Shown: in pieces, positions 1-6,667 of the stretch
Layout of the letters: every line of letters starts with the position of its first letter
Numbering within the stretch: the stretch's first letter is position 1
Assembly (NCBI GenBank): GCA_003565815.1
Contig: PXAS01000176.1
Span: 1-26,599 of the forward strand
Origin: PVC group bacterium
GTDB lineage: Bacteria; Verrucomicrobiota; Kiritimatiellia; SS1-B-03-39; UBA6053
Direction of reading: 5' to 3'
DNA: 26,599 nt
Translations under genes and position numbers: made by a program
The notes under the pieces: model-generated
Seen by the model: the letters and a program-made list of their open reading frames with translations, nothing else
What the model was told of the DNA's origin: nothing
Database searches by the model: none

Positions 1-59
1 AAAGCCAGGGTGCCCATCAGGGCAAGTCCGGTCAATAAATACCATAATTTTCTCTTCAT
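1..59 (-). CDS. N-terminus of an exported protein, cut by window edge
   Basis: Only the first 19 codons and part of the twentieth are in the window. They read MKRKLWYLLTGLALMGTLA: two to three basic residues followed by a hydrophobic stretch, which is the beginning of a signal peptide or a membrane anchor. The ATG is preceded on the minus strand by AAGGAACGAAC, a good Shine-Dalgarno sequence at normal spacing, so I trust the start. The mature protein lies outside the window and its function cannot be stated. Confidence 0.6.
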   Translation of the reverse strand, partial: MKRKLWYLLTGLALMGTLA

Positions 60-366
60 GTTCGTTCCTTGTGTTTCTTGGGTTTGTTTTACGCCTGCCT
101 CAGGCGCTGTGGGATAAATCTCTTGGTTGAGGCGAAACCAATTTAGCAATCAGCGTGCCAACATATTTTACGAAGCACTTAGTGATTGCACCGCAAGTGT
201 TTAGAAATTAATATACCAAAAAACAAAACCGTAAGCATGCAAGAATATCATTACATTATTGTTGTGTTAAAAATATGAAACTACATTTTCGTTGCAAAAC
301 CATGTGTCAAGGTTTTGAGTTGCCTTTCCTGAAGCATGGGGCAATGTATGGACAACCGAGATCATC
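60..366. other. AT-rich divergent intergenic region
   Basis: This 307-base gap separates the minus-strand exported protein from the plus-strand kinase, so it should hold promoters for both. It is much more AT-rich (about 150-300) than the surrounding genes. A perfect 6-bp inverted repeat with a 3-base loop, CGCCTG-CCT-CAGGCG, lies at 92-106 in the probable leader of the minus-strand gene; it could be an operator or a leader hairpin. A weak sigma70-like pair, TTGTTG at 259-264 and TACATT at 282-287 with a 17-base spacer, points toward the kinase. I see no gene here. Confidence 0.4.
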
Positions 367-1476
367 ATGAGTGACCCCAAGGACAAGCAAACCACACAAA
401 TTCAACTCACCCGCAAGATTACCGACGCGCCCCTCCCGGAGTCCGCGCCGGGGGGATTCGCGCGCTTTGGCGTGGCCGAACCTTTCAAAGAAGGCGGCGG
501 CGGCATTCTCACCCGTTCCCAGGACCCTTATTTGGGCCGCGAGGTCATCTTCAAAACCTTGCGTCCGGAGTTCAAGGACAATCCCGACGTGCAACTCCGG
601 TTCCTGCGCGAAGCCCGGGTCACCGCCCTCATTCAACATCCGGCCACGGTGCCCATCTATGAGATGGGCCGGGATGAGGATGGCAATCCCTGGTTCACCA
701 TGAAGGAAATCCGCGGGGACTCCCTCCAGAAAATTCTCGCGGGCATTACCGCCCATGACCGCAAATTCGATCACTTCCGCTCCCGGGACGCCTTGTTGGA
801 CGTTCTCATCCAGGTGGGGCAGGCCCTCGCCTACGCCCACGGATGCCACGTGGTCCATCGGGACATCAAACCCGCGAACATTATGGTGGGCGCCTTCGGT
901 GAGGTCATGGTCATGGACTGGGGCGTGGCCAAGATTCTGGATGATGACGAGGATGCCGCCGAAGTCGAATACACCGGACCCGATTTGGGGCCGGAAATGA
1001 CCGTGTACGGCAAGGTCTACGGCACGCCGCGCTACATGGCCCCGGAACAAGCCCGAGGTCAGACGGACATCGATCACCGGGTCGATATCTTCAGCCTCGG
1101 CGCCGTCCTCTATGAATGCCTCATTCACCGGCCTTTGGTCTTCGGCTCCAACCGGGAGGAATTGCTCAAAAAAATTTGCGAGGAACCTTTCGTTTCCCCC
1201 GCGAAAAAAGAACCCATCCGCATGATTCCCCCGGAGCTCGACGCCATTGTCATGAAGGCCTTGGAGAAGGACCCGAACGATCGGTACGCCACCATGGACA
1301 ATTTTGTGGCGGACCTCCAGAATTTCAGACGCGGCGAAACCGTTTCCGTCATGTCCACCTCCATGCGCGCCCGCGTTCAACGATGGGTCAAAGCCAATTT
1401 GTCCCCCAAAACCACTTCCGCAATCTTCGCCGTCGGCGTGGCGGCCGGCTACATGATCAGATCCATCGGCGGATGA
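367..1476 (+). CDS. Hanks-type Ser/Thr protein kinase, C-terminal membrane anchor
   Basis: A 369-residue eukaryotic-like protein kinase that would phosphorylate Ser/Thr on unknown targets. Visible kinase elements in order are the ATP lysine K63 (VIFK), helix-C glutamate E82 (REAR), catalytic loop HRDIKPAN at 164-171, the metal-binding triad as DWG (184-186) instead of DFG, and APE at 225-227. The glycine-rich loop is degenerate (KEGGGG near 41-46, followed by ILTRSQ). After the kinase fold, about 350-366 is a single hydrophobic segment ending almost at the C-terminus, so the kinase domain is expected in the cytoplasm, tail-anchored to the membrane. No extracellular sensor domain follows. DWG is frequent in kinases of PVC bacteria. 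panB follows 116 bases later in the same direction. The ATG at 367 has only a weak GAG upstream. Confidence 0.93.
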   Translation: MSDPKDKQTTQIQLTRKITDAPLPESAPGGFARFGVAEPFKEGGGGILTRSQDPYLGREVIFKTLRPEFKDNPDVQLRFLREARVTALIQHPATVPIYEMGRDEDGNPWFTMKEIRGDSLQKILAGITAHDRKFDHFRSRDALLDVLIQVGQALAYAHGCHVVHRDIKPANIMVGAFGEVMVMDWGVAKILDDDEDAAEVEYTGPDLGPEMTVYGKVYGTPRYMAPEQARGQTDIDHRVDIFSLGAVLYECLIHRPLVFGSNREELLKKICEEPFVSPAKKEPIRMIPPELDAIVMKALEKDPNDRYATMDNFVADLQNFRRGETVSVMSTSMRARVQRWVKANLSPKTTSAIFAVGVAAGYMIRSIGG

Positions 1477-1592
1477 ACGCGCCGGGGATCGTTCCTCATT
1501 GCGTCATCCCGCGCATGATCCGGGGCAAATGGAAAATTGTGTTTGATTCTTTTCTTCCATCCGCCTTCAGTCATGATAATCCGATCTTCACC

Positions 1593-2381
1593 ATGAAAAC
1601 GACTCCCAATCGCATTCGAGCCCTGAAAAACCACGCGCGGATTCCCGCGCTGACCGCGTATGACCACGCCACCGCCAAGCTGGTGGATGCCGCCGGCATT
1701 CCGCTAATTCTGGTGGGGGACAGCCTGGGCATGACGGTGCTGGGGTTTTCCAGCACCCTGCCGGTTTCCATGGAACACATGCTGCACCACACGGCGGCCG
1801 TGGCCCGGGGAGTGGAAAACGCGCTCGTGGTCGCGGACATGCCGTTTCTGTCGTATCAGGTCAATGAAGACGAGGCGGTGCGCAACGCGGGGCGGTTTCT
1901 CCAGGAGGCGGGCGCGGACGCGGTGAAGCTGGAGGGGGGCGCGGAACGGGCCGGGCTCATCTCCCGTCTGGTGCAAAACGGCATTCCGGTGATGGGCCAT
2001 ATCGGGCTAACCCCGCAGTCCGTGAAAGAATTGGGGTACAAGGTGCAGGGACGGGGGCCGGCGGGGGCGAAAATGCTGGCCGATGCGAAGGCGCTGGCGG
2101 ACGCGGGGGTGTTTGCCATCGTGCTGGAGGCGTGTCCGGCCACGTTGGCGCGCGACATCACGGCGTCGGTTTCGGTGCCCACCATCGGCATTGGCGCGGG
2201 AAAGGAATGCGACGGGCAAATCCTGGTGTTGCACGACATGCTGGGCATGTTTTCGGACTTCACCCCCAAATTCGTCAAGGTCTACGCGCAAGTGGGCGAG
2301 GAAATGAAAAAGGCATTCGCCCAATACGCCGAAGAGGTGCGCGAAGGCGAATTCCCGGGTCCGGAACACTGCTACGACTGA
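1593..2381 (+). CDS. panB: 3-methyl-2-oxobutanoate hydroxymethyltransferase
   Basis: Ketopantoate hydroxymethyltransferase transfers a hydroxymethyl group from 5,10-methylene-tetrahydrofolate to 2-oxoisovalerate, the first committed step of pantothenate and coenzyme A synthesis, in the cytoplasm. From ATG 1593 the product is 262 residues, close to the 264 of E. coli PanB. The N-terminal pattern ALTAYDHATAKLVD is followed by VGDSLGM at 41-47 with metal ligand D43, then ADMPF (D82), KLEGG (E114), the MGHIGLTPQS loop and VLEACPA, all family hallmarks. The frame is open further upstream to 1116, but that part overlaps the kinase and is not PanB-like. The stop lies one base before the stop of the convergent reductase gene. 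panC and panD are not in the window. Confidence 0.96.
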   Translation: MKTTPNRIRALKNHARIPALTAYDHATAKLVDAAGIPLILVGDSLGMTVLGFSSTLPVSMEHMLHHTAAVARGVENALVVADMPFLSYQVNEDEAVRNAGRFLQEAGADAVKLEGGAERAGLISRLVQNGIPVMGHIGLTPQSVKELGYKVQGRGPAGAKMLADAKALADAGVFAIVLEACPATLARDITASVSVPTIGIGAGKECDGQILVLHDMLGMFSDFTPKFVKVYAQVGEEMKKAFAQYAEEVREGEFPGPEHCYD

Positions 2382-2382
2382 A

Positions 2383-3750
2383 TCATGACGTATAAAAGTT
2401 GGCCGCGCATTTGGCGATGCCTTCGCTGAGGGTCAGATACGGCGCCAGGGACGCGGCCACTTCGCGCAGGGGGATTTTTTTGTTGCGAATCCAGGCGAGT
2501 TCGGTGGTGAGATCGCCGCCTTCGGGACAAATGGCGCGGGCGCCCAGCAGGAGATCCGTCGTGGGATCGCGGTACAGTTTCAAAAACCCGCGGCTTTCAT
2601 GCGCGGTGCTGAATCGCGGCCAGCGGTTCACCGGCAGAACCGCTTCCTCGACTTCAAAGCCTTCGGCGCGGGCGGCGGCCGCATCCAGCCCCACCCCGGC
2701 AATTTGCGGATCGGTAAAGACCACCCAGGGAATTTCCGTTTCGGTGAGACCGCGGGCGGACTCCCCCGCCAAACGCGCCACGATTTGCTCGGCCTCAAAG
2801 GAAGCGGTGTAGACCAACAAATGTCCGCCCAAAACATCCCCGGCGGCATACACCCCGGGAAGGCTTGTTTCGTAGGCCTCGTTGACCCGGATAAAACCAT
2901 TTCCATGGGTTTCCACCCCCACGCCGTCCAAATTGAGCGTTTCCGTGTTTCCGGCGCGCCCCAGGGCGGCGAACACGGCGGCGGCGCGGCAGGTTTTCAC
3001 CTCGCCTCCATGCGAAAAGCTTGCGTGGATCTCGTCACCATTCCGCCGGATTTCCTTGATTTCGGTATCACAATACACCGACATGCCTTCGTCCCGGAAA
3101 AAATCCGCAATCGCTTCCCCCAGTTCGGCGGGCTGCTTGGAAAGCACATGTCCACTGCGTTGCAGCAAGGTGACCCGCGTGCCCATCCGCTGCATCATTT
3201 GGGCCATTTCCAGGGCGATGTACCCGCCGCCGAGCACCAAAACGGAGTTCGGCAGAACGTCCGAGTCAAAGAGGTTCTCATTGGTGAGCAGGTCCACGGT
3301 CTCCAAGCCGGGAATGGGCGGAGTGGCCGTTCGGGATCCGGTGGCGATCAACACCGCATCCCCGGTGATCGTTTCTCCGTTGACCTCGACGCTGCGCGCA
3401 TCCCGAAGCGCGCCCCAGCCCTTCACCATCCGCAATCCCGCGAGTTCGGGCAACGGGTCCTCGTAATTCCGTTTTCGCAGGGCCGCCACCAGGGCCCGCT
3501 GATCTTTCAACAGCGCCCGGGTGTCAATGTCCGCGCCTTTCGGCACAATGCCCGGAAACCGTTGCCATTGGCTTTGATGAACTTGCTCGGCGGCGCGTAT
3601 CAGATATTTGGACGGCACACAGCCGACGTTCAGGCAGCATCCGCCCAGGGGCAGGCCTTCGTGTACCAAGGTCACTTCCATGCCCCGTGCCACCGCGTCC
3701 CGGGCCGCGGAAATCGCCGCCGTGCCCCCGCCAATAATCAACAAATGCAT
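2383..3750 (-). CDS. MerA-like pyridine nucleotide-disulfide oxidoreductase
   Basis: A 455-residue FAD- and NAD(P)H-dependent flavoprotein of the class I disulfide reductase family (dihydrolipoamide dehydrogenase, glutathione reductase, mercuric reductase). The FAD-binding motif IIGGGTAAISA is at 5-15, the redox-active disulfide CLNVGC at 39-44, a second Rossmann motif VLGGGYIALEMA near 170-185, and the AAGD motif near the end of the FAD domain. The C-terminus has YLTLSEGIA where dihydrolipoamide dehydrogenases have HPTxxE; Tyr in place of the catalytic His is a MerA-like trait. The terminal Cys pair that receives Hg(II) in true MerA and the N-terminal metal-binding domain are both missing, so mercury reduction is not supported and the substrate is unknown. 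AGGGG precedes the ATG, which is only three bases after the upstream kinase stop, so the two are probably cotranscribed. Confidence 0.88.
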   Translation of the reverse strand: MHLLIIGGGTAAISAARDAVARGMEVTLVHEGLPLGGCCLNVGCVPSKYLIRAAEQVHQSQWQRFPGIVPKGADIDTRALLKDQRALVAALRKRNYEDPLPELAGLRMVKGWGALRDARSVEVNGETITGDAVLIATGSRTATPPIPGLETVDLLTNENLFDSDVLPNSVLVLGGGYIALEMAQMMQRMGTRVTLLQRSGHVLSKQPAELGEAIADFFRDEGMSVYCDTEIKEIRRNGDEIHASFSHGGEVKTCRAAAVFAALGRAGNTETLNLDGVGVETHGNGFIRVNEAYETSLPGVYAAGDVLGGHLLVYTASFEAEQIVARLAGESARGLTETEIPWVVFTDPQIAGVGLDAAAARAEGFEVEEAVLPVNRWPRFSTAHESRGFLKLYRDPTTDLLLGARAICPEGGDLTTELAWIRNKKIPLREVAASLAPYLTLSEGIAKCAANFYTS

Positions 3751-3753
3751 TGT

Positions 3754-4977
3754 TTATCCCCTGAAAAATGTGAATGCGTACAAAAAGACAACCAGAATGG
3801 CCAAGCCAAGGGTCAGCGGCCAGACGCCGCCGCTTTGCTGCACGGGTTTTCTGCGGGCATACAGCGCCGCCGCCTGGTCCGCGCTGATTTTCGGCGCCGG
3901 ACGGCGCTGAATGGGAAGTCCTTCTTTGCCCCGGACCCCGCCGGAACCGTCTCCGGAGCGCCGGACGGAGGCGCCGGAGCCTCTTCCCACCGGCGCCGAT
4001 CTGCGCCGTCGTGCGGGGGCACTCCGTTGAATGCCGCCCGAACGAACGCTCACGGCCACATGTGCGCTCTGTTTCTCCAGCACGGCCTTGGGAATGGCTT
4101 TGTGGGTGATGGTGCTGCGAATGTTGGACGCGAGGGGGGACTTGATCAAACGACCGTCTTTCACCGCCAGAATGTCCGCCATGACCCCCGACCAATCCTC
4201 GTAACGATGCAGGGGGTCCTTGGCCATGAGCCGTTCGATCAAACAACACATTCCGAAAGAAATTTTTTTGTTCAAGTCCCGTGGATGGGGGATTTGCCCG
4301 TGAACTTGTTGGGAGGCCACCTCTTCGGGCTCCAAATCTTCGAAGGGAACATGTCCGGTGGCCAAATGATACAGGGTGGCGCCCAAGGCATACATGTCGG
4401 CGCGGCAATCGAGGTCGCCTTCCACCAGCGCCTGCTCGGGCGGAAAATAATTGGGCGTCCCCATGGTCATGTCGTCATCAATTTTCACCGCTTCCAAGCC
4501 CGTGACCTGCGCCAGCCCCAAATCCGCCACCTTGGTGCGTCCATTGCGGTGCAAGAGCAGGTTTTCCGGTTTGATGTCACAATGGACCACATGGTGGTCG
4601 CGCCAGGCGTAGTCCAGGGCTTCGGCGACTTCCAGTCCAATTTGGAGAACGCGCGCCTCCGGAAGCGGGGTTCCATCGGAAACCACGTCCCCGGCCGTGG
4701 GCCCGGGTACATATTCCATGATGTAATACATGAACCCGTCCCGCTCGCCGGCGTCGATCACCTGCACGATGTTGGGATGAATCAAACTGGCCGCGGCCCG
4801 GGCCTCGTAAATAAAGCGCTGATAGTCGTCTTTGTCGGCATCCACGTCCTTGATGAGGATTTTGATGGCCACGACACGGTCAAGCTTGTCCTGCCGCGCC
4901 TTCCATACGGTCGCCATCCCTCCTTCGGCGATTTTGCTGACAATGGTATATCCTGGAATTTGAAAGTCTTTTGACAT
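3754..4977 (-). CDS. Non-RD Hanks-type Ser/Thr protein kinase, membrane anchored
   Basis: A 407-residue kinase counted from ATG 4977. The glycine loop IAEGGMATVWKA is at 16-27, the ATP lysine K39 (AIK), helix-C glutamate E58, catalytic loop HCDIKPENLL at 132-141, metal motif DLG at 152-154 and PPE at 179-181. HCD in place of HRD makes it a non-RD kinase, so activation-loop phosphorylation may not control it in the usual way. A basic, low-complexity linker (about 300-380, rich in Arg, Ser and Gly) leads to one transmembrane segment at about 385-404 and a very short tail. An in-frame GTG at 5007 would add ten residues, but a possible -10 (TATAGT on the minus strand, about 5006-5011) overlaps it, so I prefer the ATG. 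The MerA-like reductase follows after three bases. Confidence 0.92.
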   Translation of the reverse strand: MSKDFQIPGYTIVSKIAEGGMATVWKARQDKLDRVVAIKILIKDVDADKDDYQRFIYEARAAASLIHPNIVQVIDAGERDGFMYYIMEYVPGPTAGDVVSDGTPLPEARVLQIGLEVAEALDYAWRDHHVVHCDIKPENLLLHRNGRTKVADLGLAQVTGLEAVKIDDDMTMGTPNYFPPEQALVEGDLDCRADMYALGATLYHLATGHVPFEDLEPEEVASQQVHGQIPHPRDLNKKISFGMCCLIERLMAKDPLHRYEDWSGVMADILAVKDGRLIKSPLASNIRSTITHKAIPKAVLEKQSAHVAVSVRSGGIQRSAPARRRRSAPVGRGSGASVRRSGDGSGGVRGKEGLPIQRRPAPKISADQAAALYARRKPVQQSGGVWPLTLGLAILVVFLYAFTFFRG

Positions 4978-5062
4978 GGGAAATTTGTTGTTGGTTTTGC
5001 GTTTCACTATATGCTACGTTGTCTTTACACAAGCACAACCCAAGCACAGTTGGATAAATTTT

Positions 5063-6076
5063 ATGAAAACCCTTCCACCGTTTCGACATCATTTGAAATT
5101 CGTCCCCTTTGTCGTTTGCATCATGGGAATTTCGGGAATTTCCTCCCCCGCCCAAGCGCGAACGCCTCCGGTGATTTCCTCTCCGGAACCCGAGTTCGAC
5201 TTCGGGGAAGCCAGGAGTGGACGGATCATCACCCATACCTTCGTTTTGGAGAACAATGGGGGAGGCATTCTGGAAATCGGAACCGTGCGCACTTCCTGCG
5301 GCTGCACCGCATCGGATGTGGCGTCCCGCGAAATAGTCGCCGGCGAAAGCACGACGCTGACGGTGGAGTTGGATCTGAAGGGACGGACCGGCCCCCAAAC
5401 CCAGCGGATCACCGTTCACAGCAACGACCGCACCCAGCCCCAATATACCCTCACGCTCAAAGGGAATGCCGTTGCCTCCGTGGACATTTCCCCCCGAACC
5501 CTCAATTTTCAGCAGATCAATCCCGCCTCCCCGCCCACGGGAAAAATCACCATACGGGGCACCACCGATGAGGCCTTGGAGATTCTTTCCGTGGACAACA
5601 CCATGGACCGCACCGAACTCCGATTGGAAACCGTTGAAGCGGGCCGGGAATATCACCTCTTCATCACCCCCAAAGATGTGGAGGGACAGGGGAATTTCAA
5701 TGATATCGTCGAAATCAAAACCGACGACAAAGACGTGCCGCTGACCCGGTGCATCGTGATGTGGCAAATTCTGCCCAAAGTGAGCGTGGCCCCGCGAATG
5801 CTGACACTGCCCATTTCCCGGGGGAGTGACAAGGTGAACCGCTTTATCATGGTGCGTCCGGGGGAAGACCTGCCGGAAGATCTGGAAATCACCGGCGTTA
5901 CCTGGGCCGGGCGTGACGTGGAGACCCGCATCAACAACACCGGCAATTTCGGATGGCGGATTGAATTGCGGGACATCACCCCGGACATGTCGATGAATGG
6001 GGAAGAAGTGGAAATCCAAACCAACGTCGCCGGGTTCGAAACCCTCAAGGTCCCGGTCCGAATCATTCGCCCGTAA
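5063..6076 (+). CDS. Exported DUF1573 domain protein
   Basis: A 337-residue protein with a signal peptide (hydrophobic core about 12-28, likely cleavage after AQA at 30-32). The next segment, about 42-135, is a DUF1573 immunoglobulin-like domain: FDFGEARSG, a THTFVLENNGGG strand, the typical TSCGCT at 78-83 and a closing TLKGNA strand. The rest (about 140-337) is beta-rich and probably forms further Ig-like domains. DUF1573 proteins are common and secreted in PVC and Bacteroidota bacteria, but their biochemical role is unsettled. ATG 5063 is the start that places the signal peptide correctly; upstream in-frame codons overlap the divergent kinase. The gene shares an 85-base intergenic region with that kinase, and its stop is followed at once by the tRNA-derived repeats. 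Confidence 0.85.
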   Translation: MKTLPPFRHHLKFVPFVVCIMGISGISSPAQARTPPVISSPEPEFDFGEARSGRIITHTFVLENNGGGILEIGTVRTSCGCTASDVASREIVAGESTTLTVELDLKGRTGPQTQRITVHSNDRTQPQYTLTLKGNAVASVDISPRTLNFQQINPASPPTGKITIRGTTDEALEILSVDNTMDRTELRLETVEAGREYHLFITPKDVEGQGNFNDIVEIKTDDKDVPLTRCIVMWQILPKVSVAPRMLTLPISRGSDKVNRFIMVRPGEDLPEDLEITGVTWAGRDVETRINNTGNFGWRIELRDITPDMSMNGEEVEIQTNVAGFETLKVPVRIIRP

Positions 6077-6080
6077 GCGG

Positions 6081-6212
6081 GAGGAAATTGGCGGAGAGGG
6101 TGGGATTGACGTTCCGCTGCGCTCCTCTCCCCGCTTCGCAGGGCCTACTCCGCCCGTGCCTCGCTCCGTTTCAAACCCTCGACCGAGCCCTCCCTCTGAA
6201 CAGGAGTGGGGT
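6081..6212. repeat. Tandem repeat unit A carrying a tRNA-Ser 3'-end copy
   Basis: First of two adjacent, nearly identical units between the DUF1573 gene and tRNA-Ser. It contains, at 6089-6107, a one-mismatch copy of the CCA-end, acceptor strand and half T-arm of tRNA-Ser (TGGCGGAGAGGG then GGGATT). It then diverges into a shared non-tRNA filler that starts GACGTTCCGCTGCGCTC and includes CGCTTCGCAGGGCCTACTCC. The distance to the same point in unit B is 132 bases. It lacks the 8-base GGTTCGAA block present in unit B. Confidence 0.85.
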
Positions 6213-6352
6213 GAGGAAATTGGCGGAGAGGGAGGGATTGACGTTCCGCTGCGCTCCACTCCCCGCTTCGCAGGGCCTACTCCGCTCGTGCCTCGCTCCG
6301 TTTCAAACCCTCGACCGAGGGTTCGAACCCTCCCTCTGAACAAGAGTGGGGT
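6213..6352. repeat. Tandem repeat unit B carrying a tRNA-Ser 3'-end copy
   Basis: Second unit, with its tRNA-like 19-mer at 6221-6239 matching the genuine tRNA-Ser 3' end at 6361-6379 exactly. The filler is the same as in unit A apart from a few substitutions and an additional GGTTCGAA, which completes a 16-bp perfect palindrome GAGGGTTCGAACCCTC resembling the tRNA T-arm. The step to the real tRNA end is 140 bases. Together the units look like a repeated tRNA 3'-end target rather than ordinary spacer DNA. Confidence 0.85.
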
Positions 6353-6360
6353 GGGGAAAT

Positions 6361-6452
<92 letters not shown>

Positions 6453-6466
6453 GAGGTTGACGCGGG

Positions 6467-6495
6467 TCTATACAGGAAGCCTGCCCAAAGGTCAA
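6467..6495 (-). promoter_or_regulatory. Sigma70-type promoter of tRNA-Ser
   Basis: On the minus strand the sequence reads TTGACC, a 17-base spacer, then TATAGA. Both boxes are one or two bases from consensus and the spacing is ideal. Transcription would begin a few bases before the tRNA 5' end at 6452. Confidence 0.75.
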
Positions 6496-6521
6496 CTTTG
6501 AATGCGGACTTTTCTTTCATC

Positions 6522-6665
6522 GGGGCGTATCTCAGAATTGGTGTTTTTTTTGCCGTAGCTGCAACTGTCCCCAGTTGCAGAACCTATCATAGATCTGGAT
6601 ATCGAAGCTGGGGACAGCTTCGACAACGACGATTCGACAGTTTCACTAATTGTGAGATGCGCCCC
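6522..6665. mobile_element. MITE-like palindromic element, copy 1
   Basis: A 144-bp element with 22-bp imperfect terminal inverted repeats at 6522-6543 and 6644-6665 (ends GGGGCG...CGCCCC). The inside holds two hairpins: CTGCAACTG-TCCC-CAGTTGCAG at 6559-6580 and TCGAAGCTG-GGGA-CAGCTTCGA at 6602-6623. The two four-base loops, TCCC and GGGA, are complementary. It has no coding capacity. A nearly identical copy is at 19480-19620. A 16-bp direct repeat, CTTTCATCGGGGCGTA, flanks it at 6514-6529 and 6665-6680; the right copy contains the stop codon of the serine hydrolase gene. Transposition would need a transposase supplied elsewhere. Confidence 0.85.
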
Positions 6666-6667
6666 TT

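Noticed and set aside
2383..3750. Mercuric reductase (merA) and a mercury resistance locus
   Set aside because: The C-terminal vicinal Cys pair, the metal-binding N-domain and all other mer genes are missing.
2599..4974. Very long plus-strand open frame (791 codons) across the reductase and second kinase
   Set aside because: It is antisense to two well-recognised genes with clear motifs, and its translation is His/Gly/Gln rich with no family signature, as expected for a shadow of GC-rich codons.
6081..6360. Possible CRISPR-like array downstream of the DUF1573 gene
   Set aside because: Only two units of about 132-140 bases, with conserved filler and no unique spacers; they are tRNA-derived tandem repeats.
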